30,220 bases of DNA from an uncultured Enhydrobacter sp. (lineage in GTDB: Bacteria > Pseudomonadota > Gammaproteobacteria > Pseudomonadales > Moraxellaceae). Position 1 is the stretch's first letter. Each line of letters opens with the position of its first letter. The DNA lies in NCBI GenBank assembly GCA_946222995.1, contig CAMIOS010000027.1, positions 1 to 30,220 of the forward strand, in the 5' to 3' direction. The notes beneath the pieces were generated by a model that saw only the letters and a program-made list of their open reading frames with translations, made no database searches and was not told the origin of the DNA. The position numbers were made by a program, and so were the translations under genes. Positions 21,952-30,196 of this stretch are shown piece after piece.

Positions 21952-24552
21952 TTAGCTTAAACGCAATTTATCAAAGCTTAAACGTCCTTGGGCATCGACA
22001 TCGACCTTGATAGTATCACCAGCGACAAATTCGCCTGACAACAATTTCACCGATAGCGGATTTTCGATCTCTTGCTGTATCGCCCGTTTTAGTGGTCTTG
22101 CCCCAAACACCGGGTCATATCCCACCGCGACCAATTGTGTCATCGCTTCATCCGACAATACGATATGAAGCTCACGCTCTTGCAGACGTTTACGCAAGCG
22201 AGAGAGTTGGATATTGGCAATACCTGCCATTTGCTCTTGCCCTAGCGGATGGAATACCACAATTTCATCGATACGGTTGATAAATTCAGGACGGAAATGC
22301 TGATTCACCGAGGTCATCACCGCATTTTTGATTTCTTCATAGGTATCGCCTGCCATCTCTTGGATTTTATGCGAGCCAAGATTTGAGGTCATGATAATCA
22401 CCGTATTTTTAAAGTCAATCAATCGCCCTTGACTATCAGTCAAACGCCCATCATCCAATACTTGCAGTAAGATGTTAAACACATCGGGATGGGCTTTTTC
22501 CACTTCGTCAAATAGCACCACGCTATAAGGTTTACGGCGTACCGCTTCAGTTAATACCCCACCTTCTTCATAGCCAATATACCCTGGAGGTGCCCCAACC
22601 AGACGGCTAACGCTGTGCTTTTCCATAAACTCTGACATATCAATGCGAATCATGGCATTTTCATCATCAAACAAGAAATTAGCCAGCGACTTGGTCAGTT
22701 CGGTTTTACCCACCCCTGTCGGCCCTAGGAACAAGAACGAACCGCTTGGGCGATTTGGGTCAGATAACCCCGCACGACTACGGCGTACCGCATCGGCGAC
22801 GGCTTTGACCGCTTCGTCTTGACCGACCACACGCTCGTGGAGTTTGTCTTCCATGTGGAGGAGTTTTTCTCGTTCGCCTTGCATCATTTTGGCAACGGGG
22901 ATACCTGTCGCCGCCGATACCACTTCCGCCACTTCGTTTTCGGTGACTTTGTTGCGTAGTAGTTTAACGCCTTGGTTTTCGACTTTATTTTCTACGTTAC
23001 TTTCGGCTAAATCCGATTCTTTAATGCGTTTTTCTAACTGCGGAATGGTTTCGTATTGTAGCTTACTCATGGTTTCGTAGTCGCCTTCGCGTTGGGCTTT
23101 GTCGTAGGCGATACGGGCTTTGTCCAGCTCGTCTTTGAGTTGTTGGCTACCTTTGACCAAGGCTTTTTCTGCTTGCCAAATTTCATTTAAATCGGCGTAT
23201 TCTTTTTCTAATTCGCTGATTTGACTTTCTAGCAGTTTAAGCTGAGATTTTGCCCCCTCGTCTTCTTCATTTTTTAGGGTTTCTCGTTGCATTTTTAGCT
23301 GAATTAAACGGCTATCAAGTTTGCCCAAGGCTTCGGGTTTGCTATCAAGCTCCATTTTTAGACGGCTAGCTGCTTCGTCAATCAAGTCAATGGCTTTATC
23401 GGGCAACATACGGTCGGTGATGTAGCGGTTACTCATGCGGGCGGCGGCGATAATGGCACTGTCTTGGATATCGACACCGTGGTGCAATTCGTAACGCTCT
23501 TTTAGCCCACGCAAAATGGCAATCGTGTCTTCTACGGTTGGCTCATCGACCAAGACTTTTTGGAAACGGCGTTCCAAAGCGGCATCTTTTTCGATATATT
23601 GGCGGTACTCATCCAGGGTGGTCGCTCCGACACAATGCAACTCGCCACGGGCTAACGCAGGCTTTAACATATTACCCGCATCCATCGCCCCGTCTGCCTT
23701 GCCTGCCCCGACCATGGTATGGATTTCATCGATAAATAGGATGATTTGCCCTTCGGTTTTTGCCAAGTCGTTTAACACGGCTTTTAGGCGCTCTTCAAAT
23801 TCACCACGGAATTTCGCCCCCGCAATTAACGCCCCTAAGTCTAGCGATAACACCCGCTTGTTGCGTAAGCCTTCGGGTACGTCGCCATTGACGATTTTTT
23901 GGGCAAGTCCTTCGACAATCGCCGTTTTACCGACCCCCGGTTCACCAATCAGCACAGGGTTATTTTTGGTGCGTCTAGCCAACACTTGAATGGTACGGCG
24001 GATTTCGTCATCACGCCCAATCACAGGGTCAAGTTTGCCACTTTCGGCACGTGCGGTCAGGTCGATGGTGTATTTATTGAGTGCATCTCGTTGGTCTTCG
24101 CTATTTTGGCTATCCACTTTGTCCCCTCCTCGAATAAAATTAATCACTTGTCGTAGTTTTGGTTCGTTCACGCCCGCTTTGGTTAGAATTTTTGCGGTGT
24201 CGCCTGTTTCTGCTAATGCCACTAATACCCAATCAACTGCCAAAAACTGGTCGCCCGCTTTTTGGGCGTGGCGTTCGGCAAGGTTTAAGATTTTAACGGT
24301 GTTTTGGCTCAGATTGACATCGCCTGTCGGTGTGCCGATAACAGCTTGACTATCGAGCGATTTTTGCACTTCCGCCCGCAAGGTCGCCACGTTCGCCCCT
24401 GCTTGTTCGTAGATATTGATGTTACTATCATCATTAAGTAAAACTGATAATAGATGCACAGGTTCAATGGCGGTATTGTCTCGCCCTACGGCTAGGCTTT
24501 GGGCTTGCTGCACAGCGGATTGTAACGCATTGGTAAATTTATCAAATTGCAT
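21952..24552 (-). CDS. clpB: ClpB disaggregase
   Basis: ClpB is the hexameric AAA+ chaperone that pulls polypeptides from aggregates with DnaK. The 866-residue protein has the N domain (1-150), the first Walker A GEPGVGKTA (203-211) with FIDEIHTMVGAG, the M-domain coiled coil (about 410-530, rich in E/K/L/Q) and the second Walker A GPTGVGKTE (about 607) with LFDEVEKAHPDV. It closes with the sensor/GARPLKRAIQ segment. The M domain identifies ClpB and excludes ClpA/ClpC. AAGGA precedes the ATG by about 10 bases. A sigma32-like promoter (24588-24615) supports heat induction. Many other-frame open reading frames inside it are shadows. Confidence 0.98.
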   Translation of the reverse strand: MQFDKFTNALQSAVQQAQSLAVGRDNTAIEPVHLLSVLLNDDSNINIYEQAGANVATLRAEVQKSLDSQAVIGTPTGDVNLSQNTVKILNLAERHAQKAGDQFLAVDWVLVALAETGDTAKILTKAGVNEPKLRQVINFIRGGDKVDSQNSEDQRDALNKYTIDLTARAESGKLDPVIGRDDEIRRTIQVLARRTKNNPVLIGEPGVGKTAIVEGLAQKIVNGDVPEGLRNKRVLSLDLGALIAGAKFRGEFEERLKAVLNDLAKTEGQIILFIDEIHTMVGAGKADGAMDAGNMLKPALARGELHCVGATTLDEYRQYIEKDAALERRFQKVLVDEPTVEDTIAILRGLKERYELHHGVDIQDSAIIAAARMSNRYITDRMLPDKAIDLIDEAASRLKMELDSKPEALGKLDSRLIQLKMQRETLKNEEDEGAKSQLKLLESQISELEKEYADLNEIWQAEKALVKGSQQLKDELDKARIAYDKAQREGDYETMSKLQYETIPQLEKRIKESDLAESNVENKVENQGVKLLRNKVTENEVAEVVSAATGIPVAKMMQGEREKLLHMEDKLHERVVGQDEAVKAVADAVRRSRAGLSDPNRPSGSFLFLGPTGVGKTELTKSLANFLFDDENAMIRIDMSEFMEKHSVSRLVGAPPGYIGYEEGGVLTEAVRRKPYSVVLFDEVEKAHPDVFNILLQVLDDGRLTDSQGRLIDFKNTVIIMTSNLGSHKIQEMAGDTYEEIKNAVMTSVNQHFRPEFINRIDEIVVFHPLGQEQMAGIANIQLSRLRKRLQERELHIVLSDEAMTQLVAVGYDPVFGARPLKRAIQQEIENPLSVKLLSGEFVAGDTIKVDVDAQGRLSFDKLRLS

Positions 24553-24587
24553 TGTGGTTATTCCTTTATATGTTTCAATTGATTTTT

Positions 24588-24615
24588 ATATGGAGTTGGG
24601 GGAATAGGTTTCAAT
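24588..24615 (-). promoter_or_regulatory. Sigma32-like heat-shock promoter of clpB
   Basis: On the minus strand ATTGAAA (24615-24609), a 13-base spacer and CTCCATAT (24595-24588) match the RpoH consensus CTTGAAA-N11-16-CCCCATNT at all but one specified position in each half. It lies about 36-63 bases upstream of the clpB ATG. Confidence 0.7.
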
Positions 24616-24677
24616 GTTAATTATCAAAATTTTCTATTTGTCAATGATTTTTTAAAAAGCTATTTTTATAACATTTT

Positions 24678-24706
24678 TTGACAGAGAATAGCTTAGGTTT
24701 TAGTTA
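24678..24706 (+). promoter_or_regulatory. Possible promoter of the lipoprotein gene
   Basis: A perfect -35, TTGACA (24678-24683), is followed 17 bases later by TAGTTA, a poor -10. It lies 43 bases before the lipoprotein ATG. The -35 is good; the promoter is a weak call. Confidence 0.3.
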
Positions 24707-24748
24707 TGCTTCAATAAATAAAAGTAAACGAAACTTAGGAAATTTTAA

Positions 24749-25318
24749 ATGAATAAAATTTTAGGATTGTTTTTAATTGGATTGATATTAAATGGCTGTA
24801 GTCAAACTAACCTTAGTCAACCAACAACAAACCTTGTTACAGCACCAAAAATCACACCCACGCCAGTTATAACTAAAGCGATTGATTGGTTGAAAATTGA
24901 TAGAGCATATACAAATATCGTTATTAATAATTTTCCTAGCAAATATCCAGAAGCTATGAAAAATATGGTTAATTTAGCAACAAAAGGGATGAATGTTAGT
25001 CAATCTCAAGCGTTAAGAATTTTGTATTTTCCAAGTGCTATTCATGAAGAAGGCGTCATACAGGAAATTCAAAATCAACTGGAAGATGATTTTGCACATT
25101 ATGAATGGGGTTTTATAACGCCTGACCAGCAGGCGATCACGCAAAGAAATAATAGCCCAAATGATGAAGATGTGATCAAAAATTATCGCTTACTGATTAT
25201 TACCAAGCCTAATGTTAAAGCAGAAACGTATATTTATACTTTTAAAAATGGTTATACTTTACCAATTCAAATCTTGCCCATCGCTAAATGGACGGATAGT
25301 CAGTTATCTGTCGTCTGA
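24749..25318 (+). CDS. Putative lipoprotein, function unknown
   Basis: This 189-residue protein has a lipoprotein signal peptide, MNKILGLFLIGLILNG, followed by Cys17. The residues after it are Ser-Gln, so outer-membrane sorting is expected. A Thr/Pro/Gln-rich tether runs to about residue 45. The mature domain has no motif I recognise; it includes SKYPEAMKNMVNLATKGM, a possible helix, and a mixed strand region near 100-150. AGGAAATTTTAA precedes the ATG. The gene is A+T-rich compared with its neighbours, which fits either relaxed selection or acquisition. Its last 15 bases overlap the 3' end of convergent gmk. Confidence 0.75.
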   Translation: MNKILGLFLIGLILNGCSQTNLSQPTTNLVTAPKITPTPVITKAIDWLKIDRAYTNIVINNFPSKYPEAMKNMVNLATKGMNVSQSQALRILYFPSAIHEEGVIQEIQNQLEDDFAHYEWGFITPDQQAITQRNNSPNDEDVIKNYRLLIITKPNVKAETYIYTFKNGYTLPIQILPIAKWTDSQLSVV

Positions 25319-25927
25319 TAGTAATTGCTTAATTCTTGCTTGATGGCGTTCTTGCTGTTTGGCAAGTGTCAAACGATGAGCAATAATAATGGCTTTTAGC
25401 TCCGCCAACGCCACATCAAAATTATCATTAATCACAATATAATCAAAATTCACATATTGCGACATCTCACGCACCGAGCCTGCTAGACGTTTTTCGATCA
25501 CCGCTTGACTGTCTTGCCCTCGATTCGATAAGCGTTGGCGCAGCGACTGACGGTCGGGCGGTAAAATAAAAATCATCACCGCATCGGGGCGAATTTTTTG
25601 TACTTGCAACGCCCCTTGCCAGTCAATTTCTAAAATCACGTCTAAGCCATTGGCAAGCATATAATCCACGCTTTTTTCGGATGTGCCATAAAAGTTATCA
25701 AATACCTCAGCGTGTTCAAGAAACTCACCGTTTTTTATCATCTCGCCAAATACATGACGGCTGACAAAGTGATAATGTTGCCCATTAATCTCGCCAGGGC
25801 GTGGCTCGCGTGTGGCGTGCGATACGCTTACTGCTAGGTCATTGGTGGTAGCAATCAGCTGTTTTACCAGCGAGGTTTTGCCTGTACCTGAAGCGGCGGT
25901 GATGATAAAAAGTGAGCCCGTGGTCAT
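25304..25927 (-). CDS. gmk: Guanylate kinase
   Basis: Gmk phosphorylates GMP to GDP with ATP, an essential cytosolic step of purine metabolism. The 207-residue length is standard. The P-loop reads ASGTGKTS (12-19), where most family members have APSGAGKSS. The GMP-binding region is intact: SVSHATREPRPGEINGQHYHF, then EFLEHAEVFDNFYGTS. The LEIDWQGA strand and the lid arginines (RQRLSNRGQD) are also present. AGGA lies 6 bases before the ATG and TG-T-TACAAT could be its extended -10. It is divergent from ispH and overlaps tail-to-tail with the lipoprotein gene; rpoZ and spoT, its common neighbours, do not follow. Confidence 0.97.
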   Translation of the reverse strand: MTTGSLFIITAASGTGKTSLVKQLIATTNDLAVSVSHATREPRPGEINGQHYHFVSRHVFGEMIKNGEFLEHAEVFDNFYGTSEKSVDYMLANGLDVILEIDWQGALQVQKIRPDAVMIFILPPDRQSLRQRLSNRGQDSQAVIEKRLAGSVREMSQYVNFDYIVINDNFDVALAELKAIIIAHRLTLAKQQERHQARIKQLLSDDR

Positions 25928-26146
25928 GGATAGTCCTACTATATATTTGCAACGAAAATTTAATCGCCTATTGTAACAAGGTTTGATGACAACGGATATT
26001 TTTTACCTGCTTATTTTTTTCAAAATTTTTCCGCCAAATTTTCCATCAATTTTTCACGATTTAAAAATAGTTATTCCCCCACAATTTAGGTAAAATTAGC
26101 CATTTATTTCACTATTTATTAACTATTTAGCTAACTGGAAGTTTAC

Positions 26147-27094
26147 ATGCAAATTTTACTTGCCAATCCCCGAGGATTTTGTGCAGGCGTCGATAGAGCC
26201 ATCGAAATCGTCAATGTCTGCCTTGAGCGGTTTTCCCCACCGATTTATGTGCGTCATGAAGTGGTGCATAATAAATTTGTGGTGGAAGATTTGGCACGCC
26301 GTGGGGCGGTGTTTGTCGAAGAATTGGACGAAGTGCCTGATGGCTCAATCGTGATTTTTTCCGCGCATGGCGTATCAAAAGCGGTGGAAGACGAAGCCGA
26401 ACGCCGAGATTTGACCGTATTTGATGCCACTTGCCCGCTCGTCACCAAAGTGCATATCGAGGTCAATAAATTTGCTAAAACGGGCATGGATGCCATTCTT
26501 ATCGGTCATGCAGGACATCCCGAAGTCGAAGGCACGATGGGACGTTTTGACCCGCAATATGGCGGACGCATTCATCTGATTGAAGACGTGGAAGACGTTG
26601 CTCAGCTTGATTTGCCCAGAGAAAGTGAGTTGGCATTTGTCACCCAAACCACGCTATCGATGGATGACACGGCAGGCGTGATTGATGCGTTAAAGGATAA
26701 ATTCCCCAATATCCATGCCCCCCGTAAAGATGATATTTGCTACGCCACCCAAAACCGCCAAGATGCGGTTAAAGATTTGGCACAGGCGTGTGAGGTGGTG
26801 CTCGTGGTCGGCTCGCCCAATTCATCTAACTCAAACCGCTTGCGAGAACTTGCCGAGCGATTGGGGGCAAAGGCGTTTTTGATTGACAATGCCAGCCAAA
26901 TGCAAAAAGCGTGGTTTGATGGCGTGCAAACCGTGGGCGTGACCGCAGGGGCATCCGCGCCTGAGGTGCTGATTCAAGAGGTGATTGATACCTTGCAAGC
27001 ATGGGGCGGGGACAAGCCTGTCGAGCTTGAAGGCATTGCCGAAGATGTGACCTTTAGTTTGCCAAAATCTTTACGAAATTCTACTACAAATTGA
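26147..27094 (+). CDS. ispH: 4-hydroxy-3-methylbut-2-enyl diphosphate reductase
   Basis: IspH makes IPP and DMAPP from HMBPP in the last step of the MEP isoprenoid pathway, using a [4Fe-4S] cluster. The three cluster cysteines are Cys12 (GFCAGV), Cys96 (DATCPLV) and Cys198 (DICYATQNR). The active-site His41, His124 and Glu126 (GHPEVEGT) are present, as are the SSNSNRL and GASAPE substrate loops. The 315-residue length is standard. The start at 26147 has a modest GGAAG about 7 bases upstream. The gene is divergent from gmk with a 219-base gap and is followed after 50 bases by the MORN gene, probably co-transcribed because no terminator is evident between them. Confidence 0.98.
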   Translation: MQILLANPRGFCAGVDRAIEIVNVCLERFSPPIYVRHEVVHNKFVVEDLARRGAVFVEELDEVPDGSIVIFSAHGVSKAVEDEAERRDLTVFDATCPLVTKVHIEVNKFAKTGMDAILIGHAGHPEVEGTMGRFDPQYGGRIHLIEDVEDVAQLDLPRESELAFVTQTTLSMDDTAGVIDALKDKFPNIHAPRKDDICYATQNRQDAVKDLAQACEVVLVVGSPNSSNSNRLRELAERLGAKAFLIDNASQMQKAWFDGVQTVGVTAGASAPEVLIQEVIDTLQAWGGDKPVELEGIAEDVTFSLPKSLRNSTTN

Positions 27095-27144
27095 GATAAA
27101 TCAACTCATTTATTATCATTTTAAAATAGCAATTAGGAGTCAAT

Positions 27145-27690
27145 ATGCGACACATGTATTTTTCGCCAGCGAAAAATTTTCTACCACTTTTTATTTTGGG
27201 TATTAGCTATTTTATAACGAGTCTACCAGCAACAGCGAGTGACTGTTACGTAGAAGATGCTGATATCAGAGGGCAATATACAGGGCACTGCTTAAATGGT
27301 TTGGCAAATGGTCAAGGAAAATCTATTGGCAAAGACAGTTACCAAGGTAGCTTTAAAGCAGGATTACAAGAAGGTCAAGGCTCTTACCAATGGTCTAGCG
27401 GAGATACCTACGTAGGTAATTGGCATAATGGTTTAATGCATGGTCAAGGTGTCATGACATGGTCTAATGGTAGCCAATATATAGGCAACTATTATGAAAG
27501 CAAAAAAAACGGGATTGGAAAATTAATGCTTGTGCAAGGTGACCCAGGCATCCTAAGCTGGCAAAAGCTTGGTAAAGGAGAATTTATCGGTAATCAGTAT
27601 GTGGTAGAAGGTGTATTTGAGAAAAATGCACTAATACTTAAATGCGATACCCAGCAAGTAAAAACTTGTGATCTCAAAGCAGAACATTAA
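27145..27690 (+). CDS. Exported MORN-repeat protein
   Basis: This 181-residue protein has an N-terminal signal sequence with the hydrophobic core FLPLFILGISYFITSLPA and a likely cleavage near ATA-SDC. Four or five MORN-type repeats follow: YTGHCLNGLANGQG, YQGSFKAGLQEGQG, YVGNWHNGLMHGQG, YIGNYYESKKNGIG and a degenerate last unit around GKGEFIGNQY. MORN repeats form beta-hairpin rods that act as protein or lipid contact surfaces; they do not define an activity. C-terminal Cys residues (LKCDTQQVKTCD) could form a disulfide, which fits a periplasmic location. AGGAG lies about 6 bases before the ATG. It starts 50 bases after ispH. Confidence 0.85.
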   Translation: MRHMYFSPAKNFLPLFILGISYFITSLPATASDCYVEDADIRGQYTGHCLNGLANGQGKSIGKDSYQGSFKAGLQEGQGSYQWSSGDTYVGNWHNGLMHGQGVMTWSNGSQYIGNYYESKKNGIGKLMLVQGDPGILSWQKLGKGEFIGNQYVVEGVFEKNALILKCDTQQVKTCDLKAEH

Positions 27691-27703
27691 TCCATTTATC
27701 CTC

Positions 27704-27740
27704 ATTAAGGTGTAATTTATTTCATAACTTTCACCTTAAT
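27704..27740. repeat. Hairpin downstream of the MORN gene
   Basis: A 9-bp perfect inverted repeat, ATTAAGGTG / CACCTTAAT, with a 19-base A+T-rich centre lies 14 bases past the MORN stop. No T-tract follows on the plus strand, so it is not a textbook terminator, though its position suggests an end-of-transcript structure. Confidence 0.45.
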
Positions 27741-27831
27741 CCACTATCCAACTAAAGGTTGTTAAATTTAATGTGATCTTAGTTATTTACTTAACTATTT
27801 TTTATTTAGAAGATTTAACCTAACAATGCCA

Positions 27832-27859
27832 CTTGAAAACCAATCGGCAAGCCACTAAT
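27832..27859 (+). promoter_or_regulatory. Sigma32-like promoter candidate of htpG
   Basis: A perfect CTTGAAA (27832-27838), a 13-base spacer and CCACTAAT (27852-27859) resemble an RpoH promoter; the -10 half matches CCCCATNT only partly. It lies 35-62 bases before the htpG ATG, the same geometry as at clpB. Confidence 0.5.
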
Positions 27860-27893
27860 TATCTCTAGTGATTTAACTAAATGGAGATAATAA

Positions 27894-29819
27894 ATGTCAA
27901 ATCCAACCAAACATATTTTTGAAGCCGAAGTCGCTCAACTGTTACACCTTGTCACCCACTCGCTTTATTCAAATGCCGACATTTTCGTGCGTGAACTCGT
28001 GTCTAATGCCTCGGATGCGTGTGATAAACTGCGTTTTGAAGGCAACCAAAACGATGCATTATTTGAGGGCGATGCCGATTTACACGTGCGTATCGACATC
28101 GATAAAGACGCTAAAACCATCAGCTTTATCGACAACGGTATCGGTATGAATGAAGCCGATGCCATCGAGCATTTAGGGACGATTGCCAAATCTGGCACCA
28201 AAGCCTTTTTAGAAAAACTCTCCGATGCCCAAAAACAAGACGGTAATTTAATCGGACAATTTGGCGTGGGCTTTTATTCAGGCTTTATCGTGGCGGACAA
28301 AATCACCGTCGAAAGCCGTAAAGCGGGCGAACCCGCTGAGAATGGCGTGCGTTGGGTATCGAACGGTACAGGCGAATTTACCACCGAAACCATCAATAAG
28401 CCCGAACGTGGCACGATTGTCACCTTGCATTTGACCGATGAGCATTTGGAATACCTTGACCGCTACAAAATCAAAACGTTGGTCAATAAATACTCTGACC
28501 ACATCAGCTTGCCCATCCAAATGCGTAAAGAAGTATGGCAAGAAGAAGAGCTGACCGATGAGCAAAAAGAAGCAGGCGAAACCGCCAAAGGTGAAATGGT
28601 CGTCACCGATGAATGGGAAACCATCAATCAAGCCAATGCCCTATGGACTCGCTCGCCTTCAGAAATTAGCGATGAAGAGTATATCGAATTTTATAAAAAC
28701 ACCACCCACGACTATGACGAGCCACTCACTTGGACGCATAACCGTGTCGAAGGGCGGTTACAATATACCCAGCTTTTATACATCCCTAAAAAAGCCCCCT
28801 TTGACTTGTACCAACGTGAGCAAAAACACGGCTTAAAACTGTACGTCAAACGCGTGTTTATCATGGATGATGCCGAACAGTTGCTGCCGATGTATTTACG
28901 CTTTGTCAAAGGGGTGATTGATACCGCCGACTTACCGCTAAATGTCAGCCGTGAGATTTTGCAAGAAAGCCGTGATGTCAAAGCCATCCGTGATGGTAAC
29001 GCCCGCCGTGTCTTAACGATGCTAGCAAGTTTGGCAAACAGCGATGAAGCGGATAAACAAGACAAATTTAAGCAATTTTATGCCGAATTTGGCGATGTCA
29101 TCAAAGAAGGTCTAGGCGAAGACCAAGGCAACCAAGAAAAAATCGCTAAACTACTTCGCTATGCCACCACCACCGATGACAACGTGGCGACCAGCTTTGA
29201 TGACTACAAAGCCCGCATGAAAGACGGTCAAAAAGCAATTTATTATCTGACTGCCGAAAGCCTAGCCAGTGCTAAATCAAGCCCACAGCTTGAACTGTTT
29301 AAGAAAAAAGGCATCGAAGTTATCTTGATGACCAGTCGTGTCGATGAATGGGCGATGAACTTCTTATTTGAGTATGATGGCACGCCGCTCCAAAATATCG
29401 CCAAAGGGGCAGTAGATTTGGGCGACTTGACCGATGAAGCCGAAAAAGAAGAAGCCAAAAAAGCGGAAGAAACCTTTAAACCGGTGGTTGAAAAGCTTAA
29501 AGGCGTGTTGGGTAATCGTGCCAAAGATGTGCGGGTATCCAATCGTTTGGTCGATAGCCCTGCATTACTGGTCACGGCAGAAGGCGAGTTATCACCCCAA
29601 ATGGCGCAAATGCTCAAACAAATGGGGCAAGCCGTACCCGAAAGCAAGCCAATTTTGGAAGTCAATCCAAGTCATCCGCTGATTCAAAAACTGGAAAACT
29701 CAAGCGAGTTTGATGATTTGGCTCAAGTGATTTTTGACCAAGCGTTACTTGCCGAGGGCGGTCAGCTTGAGGATCCTACAAGTTATCTAAAACGGGTAAA
29801 TACGTTGTTAATGAAATAA
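27894..29819 (+). CDS. htpG: Chaperone HtpG (bacterial Hsp90)
   Basis: HtpG is the dimeric bacterial Hsp90 that remodels client proteins together with DnaK. The 641-residue protein has the GHKL ATPase domain with NASDACDKLR (38-47), DNGIGM (80-85), GTIAKSGT and GQFGVGFYS. The middle domain has LNVSREILQES with its catalytic-loop arginine, and a C-terminal dimerisation domain follows. A charged linker lies near 220-240 (EEELTDEQKEAGETAKGE). GGAGA is about 7 bases before the ATG. It is preceded by a sigma32-like promoter and followed by a strong terminator, so it is monocistronic and probably heat-induced. Confidence 0.98.
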   Translation: MSNPTKHIFEAEVAQLLHLVTHSLYSNADIFVRELVSNASDACDKLRFEGNQNDALFEGDADLHVRIDIDKDAKTISFIDNGIGMNEADAIEHLGTIAKSGTKAFLEKLSDAQKQDGNLIGQFGVGFYSGFIVADKITVESRKAGEPAENGVRWVSNGTGEFTTETINKPERGTIVTLHLTDEHLEYLDRYKIKTLVNKYSDHISLPIQMRKEVWQEEELTDEQKEAGETAKGEMVVTDEWETINQANALWTRSPSEISDEEYIEFYKNTTHDYDEPLTWTHNRVEGRLQYTQLLYIPKKAPFDLYQREQKHGLKLYVKRVFIMDDAEQLLPMYLRFVKGVIDTADLPLNVSREILQESRDVKAIRDGNARRVLTMLASLANSDEADKQDKFKQFYAEFGDVIKEGLGEDQGNQEKIAKLLRYATTTDDNVATSFDDYKARMKDGQKAIYYLTAESLASAKSSPQLELFKKKGIEVILMTSRVDEWAMNFLFEYDGTPLQNIAKGAVDLGDLTDEAEKEEAKKAEETFKPVVEKLKGVLGNRAKDVRVSNRLVDSPALLVTAEGELSPQMAQMLKQMGQAVPESKPILEVNPSHPLIQKLENSSEFDDLAQVIFDQALLAEGGQLEDPTSYLKRVNTLLMK

Positions 29820-29828
29820 TTTTCGATT

Positions 29829-29860
29829 AAAAAAAGTCGGGCAATTGCTCGGCTTTTTTT
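29829..29860 (+). terminator. Intrinsic terminator of htpG
   Basis: The stem AGTCGGGC / GCTCGGCT (two G.U wobbles), with the loop AATT and flanking A and T7 runs, starts 9 bases past the htpG stop. Confidence 0.88.
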
Positions 29861-29886
29861 AGCAGTTTTTTATAATCAATAAAAGA

Positions 29887-29924
29887 CAAAAAGGCCATTT
29901 AATTATTACTAAATGGCCTTTTTG
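29887..29924. terminator. Terminator after tRNA-Val, second barrier after htpG
   Basis: A 15-bp perfect inverted repeat with core AAAAAGGCCATTTA / TAAATGGCCTTTTT has an 8-base loop. It lies 23 bases beyond the 3' end of tRNA-Val on the minus strand and gives T5 on both strands. Confidence 0.92.
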
Positions 29925-29946
29925 CACTTAAACTATAGTTTGAATT

Positions 29947-30022
29947 TGGTGGGTCGTGACGGATTCGAACCGCCGACATTCTGCGTGTAAGGCAGACGCT
30001 CTACCAACTGAGCTAACGACCC
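29947..30022 (-). tRNA. tRNA-Val (anticodon UAC)
   Basis: A 76-base cloverleaf with encoded CCA. The acceptor stem GGGTCGT / ACGACCC is perfect at 7 bp. The D arm has AGCTCAGTTGGTAGAGC. The anticodon loop CTTACAC carries TAC (29989-29987). The T arm has the invariant GGTTCGAATCC. There is a single tRNA in this transcript, with a consensus promoter upstream and a long terminator downstream. Confidence 0.97.
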
Positions 30023-30070
30023 TAAGACGTTAATGGACTACTAGCGTATGAAGTAAATTTAGTGAGACGT

Positions 30071-30098
30071 ATTATACGGTTATTTTTTTTAATGTCAA
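30071..30098 (-). promoter_or_regulatory. Sigma70 promoter of tRNA-Val
   Basis: On the minus strand TTGACA (30098-30093), a 16-base spacer and TATAAT (30076-30071) are perfect consensus hexamers. Transcription should start near 30064, about 42 bases before the mature tRNA. The mobile-element end begins 3 bases upstream of the -35. Confidence 0.88.
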
Positions 30099-30126
30099 TT
30101 ACTTTGCACACGACAAAAAAACAAAA

Positions 30127-30196
30127 AAGTCTGATAAAACAAGGCATAATAGTAATTTTTTCAACGAATTCGACCATGCCAAATCTTATCAGACTT
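30127..30196 (+). repeat. Inverted repeat enclosing the putative transposase start
   Basis: AAGTCTGATAA (30127-30137) pairs exactly with TTATCAGACTT (30186-30196). Inside, GGCAT (30143-30147) pairs with ATGCC (30176-30180), which contains the ATG. A CATAAT -10-like box lies at 30145-30150 within the loop side. Confidence 0.75.

Noticed and set aside
23516..23989. Plus-strand open frame of 157 codons inside clpB
   Set aside because: It lies opposite the conserved first ATPase domain of ClpB and its translation resembles no protein family.
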